Shown: piece after piece, positions 29,655 to 39,793 of the stretch
Position numbering within the stretch: the first letter of the stretch is position 1
Layout: each line of letters opens with the position of its first letter
Assembly (NCBI GenBank): GCA_913055565.1
Contig: CAJXKP010000013.1
Coordinates: 1 to 63,949, forward strand
Length of the DNA stretch: 63,949 nt
Reading direction: 5' to 3'
From: an uncultured Ectothiorhodospiraceae bacterium
GTDB taxonomy: Bacteria > Pseudomonadota > Gammaproteobacteria > Nitrococcales > Nitrococcaceae
Translations under genes and position numbers: made by a program
Notes under the pieces: model-generated
Databases searched by the model: none
The model's input: the letters and a program-made list of their open reading frames with translations, nothing else
Told to the model about the DNA's origin: nothing

Positions 29655-29780
29655 AGACGCCAGCACTAGCGTGGCCTTATCGCGCCGGCCCCTAGTATAC
29701 TCGCGGCTTTTGGCCGTACTCGGCAGTCACTGATCGCGATGGCCGCCTAGCGGCCCACAACCCAGCGCAACGGCGGAGCG

Positions 29781-32585
29781 ATGGAAAAGACCTACGACCC
29801 GAGCCGCATCGAGGCCCACTGGTACCGTATCTGGGAGGAGCACGGCGCCTTCGCGCCCTCCGGCCAGGGTGACCCCTACTGCATCATGATCCCCCCGCCC
29901 AACGTCACGGGCACCCTGCACATGGGGCACGCCTTCCAGGACACCATCATGGATACCCTGGTGCGCTTCGAGCGCATGCGGGGGCGCAACACCCTTTGGC
30001 AGCCGGGCACCGACCACGCCGGGATCGCGACCCAGATGGTCGTCGAGCGCCACCTCAATGGCGAGGGCCTCACGCGCCACGACCTGGGCCGCGAGGCCTT
30101 CGTCGAGCGGATCTGGCAGTGGCGCGAGGAATCCGGGGGCACGATCCAGAACCAGCTCCGCCGCATGGGCGCCTCCGTGGACTGGTCCCGCGAGCGTTTC
30201 ACCATGGACGACGGCCTCTCCAATGCCGTCGCCGAGACGTTCGTACGCCTGTTCGACGAGGGGCTAATCTACCGCGGCCAACGCCTCGTGAACTGGGATC
30301 CGGTGCTGCAGACCGCCGTCTCCGACCTCGAGGTCGAGTCGGACGAGGAGAGCGGCCATATCTGGCACATGCGCTACCCGCTCGCCGACGAGGACGCGTA
30401 CCTCACCGTGGCCACGACACGCCCGGAGACGATGCTGGGCGATACGGCCGTCGCGGTGAATCCCAGTGACGAGCGCTATCAGCACCTGGTCGGCCGGGAG
30501 GTCGATCTGCCCCTGGCGCAACGCCGCATTCCCATCGTTGCCGACGATTACGTCGACCCCGAGTTCGGCTCCGGATGCGTCAAGATCACCCCCGCTCATG
30601 ATTTCAATGACTACCAGGTGGGTCTGCGCCATGAGCTGGCGATCATCAACATCCTCACCAACGCGGGGGCGATCAACGACAATGCCCCCGACGACTACAT
30701 CGGTCTCGACCGCTTCGACGCCCGCCAACGCATCGTCGATGCGCTCGACAGCGCTGGACTGCTCGTTGATGTGGAGAACCATCGGCTCATGGTCCCGCGC
30801 GGCGACCGCTCGGGCACCATCATCGAGCCCTATCTGACCAATCAGTGGTTCGTGGATCTGACGCGCCAGCAGCACGCGGACGGCCGCCCCGGCGGCTGGA
30901 CAGCCATCACCGAGCCCGCCATGCGCGCGGTCAAGGACGGCCGCATACGCTTTATCCCCGAGAATTGGGAGAAGACCTACGACAACTGGCTTACCCAGAT
31001 CCAGGACTGGTGCATCAGCCGCCAGATCTGGTGGGGCCATCGCATCCCCGCCTGGTACGACGACGAGGGGGCGGTCTACGTCGGGCGCTCCGAGGCTGAG
31101 GTCCGGGCACGCTACCACCTCGGCGAGATCCCACTAACCCGCGACGAAGACGTCCTCGACACCTGGTTCTCATCGGGCCTGTGGCCCTTCTCAACCCTGG
31201 GCTGGCCGGAGAATACGCACGCCCTGAACAGTTTCTATCCGACCAATACCCTGGTCACGGGCTTCGATATCATCTTCTTCTGGGTCGCCCGGATGATCAT
31301 GTTCGGGCTCAAGCTCATGGGCGACGTTCCCTTCCGCGATATCTACATCCACGGCCTGGTCCGCGACCAGGACGGCCAGAAGATGTCCAAGTCCAAGGGC
31401 AACGTCCTCGACCCGCTGGATATCATCGACGGCATCGACCTGGAGTCGCTGGTGGCGAAGCGCACCAGCGATCTCATCAAGCCCGAGCTGTCGCCCAAGA
31501 TCGAGCGCATGACGCGCGACCACTTCCCCGAGGGCATCGCCGCCCACGGCACCGACGCCCTGCGCTTTACCTTCGCCAGTCTAGCGACCACGGGCCGTGA
31601 TGTCGTCTTCGACATGGGGCGCGTCGAGGGCTATCGGAACTTCTGCAACAAGCTCTGGAACGCGGCCCGCTACGTCCTCATGAACACCGAGGGCCAGGAC
31701 ACGGGCCTCGGCGACGAGCCCGTCGAGCTCTCGGTCGCCGATCGCTGGATCATCTCCCGGCTCCAGCGCACCGAGGAGGCGGTCATCCGCAACCTCGAGA
31801 ACTATCGCCTGGACCAGGCGGCGCAGGCGGTCTACGAATTCATTTGGGACGAGTACTGCGACTGGTACCTGGAGCTATCCAAGCCCATCCTGTATCAGGC
31901 CGAGGATCCGGCCGCACTGCGGGGAACCCGACGTACGCTGGTACGGGTCCTAGAGGCCGTGCTGCGGCTGATCCATCCCCTTATGCCATTCGTCAGCGAG
32001 GACATCTGGCAGCGCATCGCGCCCCTGGCGGGCGCCGAGGGCGAGACCATCATGCGTCAGCCCTACCCGGAGCCCGATGACGAGCGCCAGGACGACGATG
32101 CCGAGGCCGAGGCCGAGGTGGCCTGGCAGCAGGCGTTCATCCTGGCCGTCCGGCGCATCCGGGGCGAGATGAACATCGCGCCCAACAGGGCCCTACCGGT
32201 TTTGCTGGTCAATGCGGGCAGTGCGGACCGGGAGCGCGTCGAGCGCTACCGCTGGTTCCTGGACTTCCTGGCGCGCCTGGAGTCGGTCACCATCCTCGAT
32301 GACGTTGGTGATGCCCCCGAGTCGGCCATGGCGTTGGCCGGCGACATGGAGGTACGCGTGCCGATGGCCGGGCTGATCGACAAGGACGCCGAGCTGGCCC
32401 GCCTGGACAAGGAGCGCACGCGCTTGGCCGGCGAGGTCGAGCGTACCGAGGGCAAACTGGCGAACGAGAACTTCGTTAACAAGGCCCCGACGGATGTCGT
32501 GCAAAAGGAGCGCGACAAGCTCGCTGAGCAGCGGGATGCGCTGGCGCGCGTCGAGGATCAGTACCGGCGGATCGCGGCGCTGTAG
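29781..32585 (+). CDS. valS: Valyl-tRNA synthetase
   Basis: Class I synthetase (934 aa). HIGH motif as HMGH at residues 47-50, a connective-peptide editing domain (about 190-350) with [15 protein letters not shown], and KMSKSKGN at about 533-540. The anticodon-binding domain and a C-terminal coiled-coil arm ([26 protein letters not shown]) follow. A TATACT -10-like element lies near 29695. Confidence 0.97.
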   Translation: MEKTYDPSRIEAHWYRIWEEHGAFAPSGQGDPYCIMIPPPNVTGTLHMGHAFQDTIMDTLVRFERMRGRNTLWQPGTDHAGIATQMVVERHLNGEGLTRHDLGREAFVERIWQWREESGGTIQNQLRRMGASVDWSRERFTMDDGLSNAVAETFVRLFDEGLIYRGQRLVNWDPVLQTAVSDLEVESDEESGHIWHMRYPLADEDAYLTVATTRPETMLGDTAVAVNPSDERYQHLVGREVDLPLAQRRIPIVADDYVDPEFGSGCVKITPAHDFNDYQVGLRHELAIINILTNAGAINDNAPDDYIGLDRFDARQRIVDALDSAGLLVDVENHRLMVPRGDRSGTIIEPYLTNQWFVDLTRQQHADGRPGGWTAITEPAMRAVKDGRIRFIPENWEKTYDNWLTQIQDWCISRQIWWGHRIPAWYDDEGAVYVGRSEAEVRARYHLGEIPLTRDEDVLDTWFSSGLWPFSTLGWPENTHALNSFYPTNTLVTGFDIIFFWVARMIMFGLKLMGDVPFRDIYIHGLVRDQDGQKMSKSKGNVLDPLDIIDGIDLESLVAKRTSDLIKPELSPKIERMTRDHFPEGIAAHGTDALRFTFASLATTGRDVVFDMGRVEGYRNFCNKLWNAARYVLMNTEGQDTGLGDEPVELSVADRWIISRLQRTEEAVIRNLENYRLDQAAQAVYEFIWDEYCDWYLELSKPILYQAEDPAALRGTRRTLVRVLEAVLRLIHPLMPFVSEDIWQRIAPLAGAEGETIMRQPYPEPDDERQDDDAEAEAEVAWQQAFILAVRRIRGEMNIAPNRALPVLLVNAGSADRERVERYRWFLDFLARLESVTILDDVGDAPESAMALAGDMEVRVPMAGLIDKDAELARLDKERTRLAGEVERTEGKLANENFVNKAPTDVVQKERDKLAEQRDALARVEDQYRRIAAL

Positions 32586-32846
32586 GCAAACGCCGAATAG
32601 TCCTCGCAGGCCTCAGCGCGCCACGGCGCTGCCGTGGCAAGGCGGGCTCGCAGTGAATGGCCGTCGCCAGCACCAACGAGCCCAACGCCGCTCAAAGCGC
32701 CACCGTGGCGCGCCCGCCGGGGCGGCTACGCGCGCTCGCAAGCGGCGTCGCAAACCCTTGACGGTACGCCCCGTACAGCACCGCAAGCCGCCCTCGCCGG
32801 CGCGCGTTTAGCGGTCAAAGGCTCGTGCGACTGGTTCAGCGTTTGC
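32586..32846. other. Gene-free region after valS with a small hairpin
   Basis: 261 bases. GCCACGGC-GCT-GCCGTGGC (32620-32638) forms an 8-bp hairpin 35 bases after valS without a T-run, perhaps a Rho-type or processed end. An arginine-rich 53-codon frame from GTG 32653 is open but has composition typical of chance frames in GC-rich DNA. Confidence 0.4.
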
Positions 32847-33464
32847 CTAGTCCGCGCCGGCAGCGCGCCCCTTGGGCAGAGTCGGGAAGTCGTCGAGATG
32901 CCGCTCGAGGGCGCGGACCCAGGCGCCCTGCTCGGCCTTAATACGTGCCAATCCGGCATCGTTGGCGGCCGCGAAGCGATGCGTGTAGGTCACCGACACC
33001 ACGCGCCCGGCGTCGCTTCGGCTGACGCCGTGGAGCAGATACGCGAGCTCACCCGGCGTCTCACGCTGGAGCATGAGCTCAGCGATGTATCGCGTCGCCG
33101 GGCCCGCGTCCTGGCGTTCGAAGATACGAGGCTCGGCCACACGCCGGCTGGCGCTGCGCGCGATATAGGCATCGAGCGTGCGGCGCGGCTCGGCGTCCGG
33201 CGGATACCGGGCCAGCGTTACCAGGCGTTCCTGCGAGCCTTCCCCGCCCGGCGCGCTAAACACACGCAGGGCGGCACGGTCGCAGAGGCGCTGCCACTGG
33301 CGCTGATAACGGCTACCGGCAAAGCGCAAAACGGCTTCCGCGCCGTCCGGCGCGCTGTCACGGCAATCGCTGAAGTAGGCGGCCTCCTCAGGTGTCGAAC
33401 TCGGTCCGGTGGCACAGCCGCTGGCGAGTAACCACGTCCCCACCAGGGCGAACCATGCCCTCAA
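32847..33464 (-). CDS. Putative lipoprotein of unknown function
   Basis: 205 aa. The signal peptide MRAWFALVGTWLLASGC has a lipobox (LASGC), giving a lipid-anchored mature start at about Cys17. The mature part holds three further cysteines, including FSDCRDSAPDG and RLCDRAALRVF, which could form a disulfide, then a helix-rich C-terminus. I do not recognise a family. The start overlaps the DUF2970 gene by 4 bases, last in a rimI-MFS-DUF2970-lipoprotein run. Confidence 0.75.
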   Translation of the reverse strand: MRAWFALVGTWLLASGCATGPSSTPEEAAYFSDCRDSAPDGAEAVLRFAGSRYQRQWQRLCDRAALRVFSAPGGEGSQERLVTLARYPPDAEPRRTLDAYIARSASRRVAEPRIFERQDAGPATRYIAELMLQRETPGELAYLLHGVSRSDAGRVVSVTYTHRFAAANDAGLARIKAEQGAWVRALERHLDDFPTLPKGRAAGAD

Positions 33465-33706
33465 CCGGTACCCGCCCCCGTGAGTACCAGATTCACGATA
33501 ACCACGAGAACGACGACGAAAATCGCCGTGAACACAATGCCGGCGACAATAAAGGTCAGCGGATTGCCGTGCCGGAAATCGCGCTCGCGGGCCTGCGGGG
33601 TCTGCACGCCAAAGGCCGCGGCGAGCGTGCTCTTGACCACCTGCCAGACGCTCAAGCCACCCTTATCGGCCGGCCTGGCATCATGATCTCGCGAGTCTTC
33701 GCTCAT
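33461..33706 (-). CDS. DUF2970 small membrane protein
   Basis: 81 aa. SVWQVVKSTLAAAFGVQTPQARERDF is the typical DUF2970 core. It is followed by one membrane segment (FIVAGIVFTAIFVVVLVVIV). Function unknown in the family. Coupled to the lipoprotein by ATGA. Confidence 0.85.
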   Translation of the reverse strand: MSEDSRDHDARPADKGGLSVWQVVKSTLAAAFGVQTPQARERDFRHGNPLTFIVAGIVFTAIFVVVLVVIVNLVLTGAGTG

Positions 33707-33738
33707 CGCCCCTCCGAAGATTTCATCGACACGTTAGT

Positions 33739-35028
33739 CTAATAGGCCGATGGGTCACCGGCGATACCCGGGGCATCCGCCTCGCGCACAAACGCTAGGA
33801 CCGCGGCGCCCATGCCGAACAACAGAATGAGCGACAGGATGGAATAGCGGGCGTCGCCGAACCCGTGACCGACTAGACCGAATAGCGGCGGCCCAATGAG
33901 CGTGGCGAACTTACCGAGCAGGTTATAGAAGCCGAAGAATTGCCCACTCGCCGAGGGCGGGATGAGGCGCGCATACAACGAGCGCGACAGCGACTGGACC
34001 CCGCCCTGGACCAGTCCCACCAGGACGGCGATGGCGTAGAACTCCCAGAGGGCCTGCACGAAAAAGCCCCAGATACAGATCCCCGTGTAGACCGCCAGTC
34101 CGGTATAGATCCCGCGACGCGCCCCAAAGCGCTCGCCCAAATAGCCGTATGCCAGGGCCGCCGGGAAGCCAACGAACTGCACGACTAAAAGCGCGGCAAT
34201 GAGATCGTCGGTGCCAAAACCGATGGACTGGCCGTAGGCCAGGGCCATACGGACGACGGTATGGACACCATCGATATAGCACCAATACGCGATCAGGAAG
34301 ACGAGGATCGGGCGATAACGGCCCAGGTGTGTCAAGGTGTAGCCCAGCTGATGCCAACCCTGGGACCAGACACCGCGACCCGGCGCACCGGTGGCAGCCG
34401 GCTCGGGCACATAGCGAAACAGCGGCACGGCGAAAACCGCCCACCACACCGCCGTCGCGGTGAAGCCCGCCAGCGCGGCCTCAGTAGTGCCGTCGAAGCC
34501 GAAGCGAGCCGGCTGCATCGCCGCCAGGGCACAGCCGAGAAAGAGCACGCCACCGCCTAGATAGCCTAACGCGAAGCCCAATCCAGAGACGGCGTGCCAA
34601 CGCCGCGCCGGCGCGACGCCGGTCAACAAGGCATCGTAGAAGATATTGGCGCCGAGCCAGCCCACGGTGGCCGCTACGAACAGCGCCGCCGCGGCGAGCC
34701 ATTGACCAGCCGGAACCTGGGCGAGGATCGCCGTTGCCAGCACCCCCAGGACCCCGAACGCCGCCAGGGCGGCCTTGCGTCGCCCCGCCCGGTCGGCGAC
34801 GGCCCCAAGCAACGGCGCGACGAGGATGATGATGATGCTGGTCAACGAATTAGCCCAGCTCAGCCTCAGATTACTCGTGGTTTCGGCGACGCCGACCTGC
34901 CAGTACTCCTTGAAGAGCAAAGGGAAGAAGCCCGCCAGGACCACCGTCGCGAAGGCGGAATTGGCCCAATCGTAGAGTGCCCAGCTCCAGACGGCCCGGC
35001 GGCCACCGCTGGCCGAGGCTGGCACCAT
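33739..35028 (-). CDS. MFS transporter, UMF1/Atg22-like
   Basis: 429 aa with about 12 membrane segments. The start AVWSWALYDWANSAFATVVLAGFFPLLF is characteristic of the UMF1 (vacuole effluxer Atg22-like) family. The MFS loop GAVADRAGRRKAAL follows TM2-3, and LVQGGVQSLSRSLYARLIP is also typical. The transported substrate is not known; amino-acid efflux has been proposed for eukaryotic relatives. It lies 3 bases after rimI. Confidence 0.88.
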   Translation of the reverse strand: MVPASASGGRRAVWSWALYDWANSAFATVVLAGFFPLLFKEYWQVGVAETTSNLRLSWANSLTSIIIILVAPLLGAVADRAGRRKAALAAFGVLGVLATAILAQVPAGQWLAAAALFVAATVGWLGANIFYDALLTGVAPARRWHAVSGLGFALGYLGGGVLFLGCALAAMQPARFGFDGTTEAALAGFTATAVWWAVFAVPLFRYVPEPAATGAPGRGVWSQGWHQLGYTLTHLGRYRPILVFLIAYWCYIDGVHTVVRMALAYGQSIGFGTDDLIAALLVVQFVGFPAALAYGYLGERFGARRGIYTGLAVYTGICIWGFFVQALWEFYAIAVLVGLVQGGVQSLSRSLYARLIPPSASGQFFGFYNLLGKFATLIGPPLFGLVGHGFGDARYSILSLILLFGMGAAVLAFVREADAPGIAGDPSAY

Positions 35029-35031
35029 GCC

Positions 35032-35508
35032 TCAGCCGCCCTTAGGTAGCTCGCGTCGCATGACCAGGGCATCCTCGCGCCCGTCGAGCGTGGGGTAATA
35101 GTCACGCCGGCGGCCGACGAGCCGGAAACCGCTTCGCTGATAGAGATGGACGGCGCCGGGATTGCTCGGCCTGACCTCCAGGTAGATGGAGGCCGCTCCG
35201 AGGCAACGCGCCCGGCGCATGGCGCGCCGGAGCAGATTGCCGCCCCGGCCCTCATTCTGAAACTCGGGATGGATCGCCAGGTTGAGCACATGCGCCTCGT
35301 CCAGGACACGGGACAGGATCAAATAACCCACGACCTGACCCGCGGCCAGCTGGACGGCGCAGTCATAGCCCATGCGCAGGCAGTCCAGAAAAACGCGCTG
35401 CGACCAAGGGAAATCATAGGCCGCCCCCTCAACCGATAGCACCTCGTCGACATCCGCCTCGCTCATGGCCCGAGTCACAGTCAGGGCCTCCCGCGGCTCC
35501 GCACTCAT
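35032..35508 (-). CDS. rimI: Ribosomal protein S18-alanine N-acetyltransferase
   Basis: GNAT fold (158 aa). Acetyl-CoA motif A is VLNLAIHPEFQNEGRGGNLLRRAM (usual Q/RxxGxG, here QNEGRG), then YLEVRPSNPGAVHLYQRSGF and RRRDYYPTLDGREDALVM. Start at ATG 35508 (MSAEPREAL). In gammaproteobacteria it often follows the uracil-DNA glycosylase or a methyltransferase gene. Confidence 0.9.
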   Translation of the reverse strand: MSAEPREALTVTRAMSEADVDEVLSVEGAAYDFPWSQRVFLDCLRMGYDCAVQLAAGQVVGYLILSRVLDEAHVLNLAIHPEFQNEGRGGNLLRRAMRRARCLGAASIYLEVRPSNPGAVHLYQRSGFRLVGRRRDYYPTLDGREDALVMRRELPKGG

Positions 35509-35613
35509 CAGCCACCCTCCGCGCGTACAGTCTCGGCAAGCATGGCATACCTTCCCGTTCGGATCGTACACCGTAGCCGACGCCGATCACACAAGCCAGC
35601 GCGGCGACGGCCC

Positions 35614-35652
35614 GCCAGCAATTCGCATGTTGGCCTTCGAGATGGTCGCGTT
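35614..35652 (+). repeat. Half copy of the palindromic repeat
   Basis: Flank A and part of the first arm (GCCAGCAATTCGCATGTTGG...ATGGTCGCGTTT) stand alone between rimI and the uracil-DNA glycosylase stop at 35664. Centre and second arm are missing, as if deleted or as a solo terminus. Confidence 0.7.
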
Positions 35653-35663
35653 TGCGCCTCGCC

Positions 35664-36440
35664 TCAGCCCATCACCACGGAGCGCACGGCTTTGAGATCC
35701 TGCCAGGCCTTGCCCTTATCCTGAGGACGGCGCAGCAGATAGGCCGGGTGGTAACTCACCCGCACGGGTGTCGTCCGCGGCCCATAGTGGTGCCAGTCCC
35801 CCCGCAGCTTTCCCAGCGGTTTAGCGCTGCCCAATAGGTTTTGGGCCGCGACGCGGCCCACGGCCAGTATCGCCTTGGGCTGGATCAGCTCGATTTGGCG
35901 CTGCAGGAACGGTTCACAGGCAGCCACCTCATCGGCCCGCGGATCGCGGTTATCAGGCGGGCGCGACTTCAGGATATTGGTGATATAAACACGCGAGCGG
36001 TCCTGGCCAATGGCATGCAGCATAAGGTCGAGCAGACCGCCCGCGCGGCCGACAAACGGCTCGCCACGGCGATCCTCCTCGGCCCCCGGGGCCTCGCCGA
36101 TGATCAACAGATCTGCCCGCCGGTTACCGACGCCGAAGACACCCTGCGTTCGGCTCTCGTGCAGCGGACAGCGCGTGCAGGCGTTAACCGCCGACGCCAG
36201 CTCGTCCCACTCCATGGCCGCGATGACGTCGTCCCCCGAGGACGCCGTGCCGGCCTCAGGCACCGCGGCCTCATCGGCCGACAACTCGGGGACCATAACG
36301 GTGACGGAGCCATCGCTATCGTCCGGCTCACCGACGGATGAGGGCGCCGAGACCGGCGCTGCTGACGACGCCACATCGCGCTGATCGGCGGGTTCCCGTC
36401 GCTGGGGCCGGTCACGCCGAACCCATGGGGTCAGCCCCAT
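35664..36440 (-). CDS. Uracil-DNA glycosylase, type 4 (Fe-S)
   Basis: Removes uracil from DNA. The C-terminal catalytic domain has the cluster cysteines in [30 protein letters not shown] (motif 1), [22 protein letters not shown] and motif 3 SYHPAYLLR. The N-terminal ~75 residues are an acidic low-complexity linker. The ATG at 36440 gives MGLTPWVRR, but conserved codons (RRQLRYLND) continue upstream to a possible ATC start at 36480-36482 preceded by AGGGGG. This ORF start is therefore probably too short. Confidence 0.93.
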   Translation of the reverse strand: MGLTPWVRRDRPQRREPADQRDVASSAAPVSAPSSVGEPDDSDGSVTVMVPELSADEAAVPEAGTASSGDDVIAAMEWDELASAVNACTRCPLHESRTQGVFGVGNRRADLLIIGEAPGAEEDRRGEPFVGRAGGLLDLMLHAIGQDRSRVYITNILKSRPPDNRDPRADEVAACEPFLQRQIELIQPKAILAVGRVAAQNLLGSAKPLGKLRGDWHHYGPRTTPVRVSYHPAYLLRRPQDKGKAWQDLKAVRSVVMG

Positions 36441-36501
36441 ATCATTGAGATAGCGCAGCTGGCGACGGCTAAAGCGAGCGATCGCTACCCCCTACGCCCG
36501 A

Positions 36502-37296
36502 TCACGTGCCCTGATGGGCCATACGATGCTCGCGGCGACGGCGACGGCGCTGGCCGACCGTAACGGTCGGCCCAGAGGCCATATAGCCGACGCCGAGCAC
36601 GAACAGAACGCTCGGGGGATGCATCAGTGTTAGCGCCAGGACCGCCGCCACCGTGAGGACCACTAGAACCACCGATACGAAGGAGACCCGGTAGGGCGCA
36701 TCGATCTCCTTAAAACTGTAGTAGCGGATGTTGCTGACCATGAGCAGACCGGCGGCCGCCGTCATCACGACAGCCATTAGCCCCACGGGCCAGCCATCCA
36801 GGCCCAACCCGGAGCCCGCCCAGACCAGCCCCGCGATGCTCGCCGCAGCAGCCGGGGACGGCAGACCCTGGAAGAAGCGTTTATCCGCAACACCCACCTG
36901 GGTGTTGAATCGGGCCAGCCGCAAGCCCGCGCAGCCGACATAAACGAAGGCACCCACCCAGCCAAGCCGACCCCATATATCACCCAGCAACTCGAGATCC
37001 TGCAGCGCCCACTGATAGGCCACCACGGCCGGCGCGATGCCGAACGAGACCATGTCCGCGATGCTATCGTACTGGATGCCGAAATCCGTCTCGGTCTGGG
37101 TCAGGCGCGCCACCCGGCCGTCAAGGCCGTCGAGGATCATGGCCGCGTACAGCGCCAGGGCGGCCGCCTCGTAATCACCGCGTATCCCCGCGGTGATGGC
37201 GAAGAACCCGAAGAACAGCGCCGCGGTGGTTAGCAGGTTGGGCAGAAGGTAGATACCGCCACGCCGTCGGCGATTAGCGGGGCCTGCATCCGTCAT
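36502..37296 (-). CDS. pssA: CDP-diacylglycerol-serine O-phosphatidyltransferase
   Basis: Membrane enzyme of phosphatidylserine/phosphatidylethanolamine synthesis (264 aa), of the multi-membrane-segment type. IYLLPNLLTTAALFFGFFAI starts the fold. The CDP-alcohol phosphotransferase motif reads DGLDGRVARLTQTETDFGIQYD with all the aspartates. Follows ilvC on the same strand, a common pairing. Confidence 0.94.
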   Translation of the reverse strand: MTDAGPANRRRRGGIYLLPNLLTTAALFFGFFAITAGIRGDYEAAALALYAAMILDGLDGRVARLTQTETDFGIQYDSIADMVSFGIAPAVVAYQWALQDLELLGDIWGRLGWVGAFVYVGCAGLRLARFNTQVGVADKRFFQGLPSPAAAASIAGLVWAGSGLGLDGWPVGLMAVVMTAAAGLLMVSNIRYYSFKEIDAPYRVSFVSVVLVVLTVAAVLALTLMHPPSVLFVLGVGYMASGPTVTVGQRRRRRREHRMAHQGT

Positions 37297-37353
37297 GGGC
37301 GCCTCCGCTGAGGCCCTCGGGGAGCGGCTAACCGCTCCCCGTCAGGCACGCGG

Positions 37354-38370
<1,017 letters not shown>

Positions 38371-38910
38371 CTATTCCCCCGTTGTACGGTTGCTGGCGGC
38401 CGGCTCGGACCGGTCCTCGACTTGCACACGGCGATCCCCGCGCGAGATGCCAATCGCCCCGGAGCGGACCACCTCCAGCGGCTCACGCTCGCCGAGGGCC
38501 TCCAGAAAGGCATCCAGCTTGCTACAGGCGCCGGTGACCTCAATGGTGTAGATCGTCTCCGTGACATCCAGTATCCGGCCGCGGAAGATATCCACCATGC
38601 GTTTGAACTCTTCGCGCGACTCGCCGCTGCTGGCCTCAACCTTCACCAACAGCATCTCGCGCTCGATATGGGGCGAGTCCGTGATATCCGCCACGGTGAC
38701 GACATCCAGCAGCTTGTTGAGCTGCTTAATGATCTGGTCGATGACATTATCGTCGCCGAAGGTGACGATGGTCATCCGGGACAGCGACTCGTCGTGGGTG
38801 GGCGCGACCGTCAGCGACTCGATATTATAGCCGCGTGCCGTGAACAGCCCGGCGATGCGCCCGAGTGCGCCGAACTCGTTCTCGACGATAATGGAGATGA
38901 TATGCCGCAT
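38371..38910 (-). CDS. ilvN: Acetolactate synthase small (regulatory) subunit
   Basis: Regulatory subunit with an N-terminal ACT domain (HIISIIVENEFGALGRIAGL, NIESLTVAPTHDESLSRMTI). The C-terminal domain has KVEASSGESREEFKRMVDIF. It is of the ilvH/ilvN long type (179 aa). The start MRHIISI at 38910 is preferred. The catalytic subunit, normally directly upstream, is absent; a divergent DUF4124 gene lies there instead. Confidence 0.95.
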   Translation of the reverse strand: MRHIISIIVENEFGALGRIAGLFTARGYNIESLTVAPTHDESLSRMTIVTFGDDNVIDQIIKQLNKLLDVVTVADITDSPHIEREMLLVKVEASSGESREEFKRMVDIFRGRILDVTETIYTIEVTGACSKLDAFLEALGEREPLEVVRSGAIGISRGDRRVQVEDRSEPAASNRTTGE

Positions 38911-39148
38911 GACTCGCACCCGAAAGACCCGTGGCGACGAGCACTACGCCGGCCAAACAGTAGCGCTCGCGAAGGCCGCAAACCTACCCCGCTACCCACA
39001 AGCGGTCAAGAACAAAGGCGACTGAAGCCGCGAAACCGGAACCAGTCGACATCCCACCACCCGGACAGTCGACAATACTTTGTGCTATGACTGTCGCCAC
39101 TGCGCGCCGGGCAACGGCGTCAAACGGTTGATACGTAGGAGAGCGTTT

Positions 39149-39616
39149 ATGACATACCGCTGCGTCATCGGAACAGTCGCCCTATTTCTCGCTACGGCGG
39201 CGCTGGGCGAGGAATTCTATCGCTGGCAGGACGACAACGGTCAGATCCATTACGGGCAGCAACCCCCCGAGGGCGTCGAGGCCAAGCCCATCAAAACGCG
39301 GACCAACCCGAGCGCCCAACGCAACGCCCAACGCGCAGCGGCGGGCGGTGACGAATCGGCCACCGGCGAGTCCTCGGATGGGGCCGGCACGGTGGATGAG
39401 GAATATACCAAGGAGCAGTGCAACCGGGCCCGCAAGGCCGTCAAAAACCTCAAGGAAGGCGGGCCGGATGCGCGCTATACCAATAGCAATGACAAGATCG
39501 TTAAGTACAGTAAGAAGGAATACAACCAGCGCCTGCAAAAGAATCAAAAATTCATGCGGCGATTCTGCACGGAGGGCAAAGGCGACGGCGGGACCGAGCA
39601 GGCCGGTAACGGCTGA
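39149..39616 (+). CDS. DUF4124 secreted protein
   Basis: 155 aa. A signal peptide (to about residue 20, TAALGEE) is followed by the DUF4124 core EFYRWQDDNGQIHYGQQPP. Then a polar linker and a C-terminal helix with EQCNRARKAVKNLKE and FMRRFC; the two cysteines may pair. RBS AGGAG lies 8 bases upstream. Periplasmic, function unknown. Divergent from ilvN. Confidence 0.85.
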   Translation: MTYRCVIGTVALFLATAALGEEFYRWQDDNGQIHYGQQPPEGVEAKPIKTRTNPSAQRNAQRAAAGGDESATGESSDGAGTVDEEYTKEQCNRARKAVKNLKEGGPDARYTNSNDKIVKYSKKEYNQRLQKNQKFMRRFCTEGKGDGGTEQAGNG

Positions 39617-39793
39617 ATCGTTCTGCCGGCGTCGACCTAATGGCGGGCGCGGGCGGGTCAGATCGCGGATCGGCACGGCCAAAATAACCGGCGTAGCCCA
39701 GTGCCGTGATAGCCTCTCGCGTTGACCGGCAGTCCCGGCGGCCGCGCCACGGCTGCCGTTGTGTGCGATCCATCACCGGCGCCAGGAATAGCC

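Noticed and set aside
30264-31118. 284-codon frame antisense to valS
   Set aside because: Shadow of a full-length, motif-complete valS.
32653-32811. Arginine-rich 53-codon gene after valS
   Set aside because: No family match or ribosome site, and long Arg/Ala/Pro frames arise by chance at this GC content.
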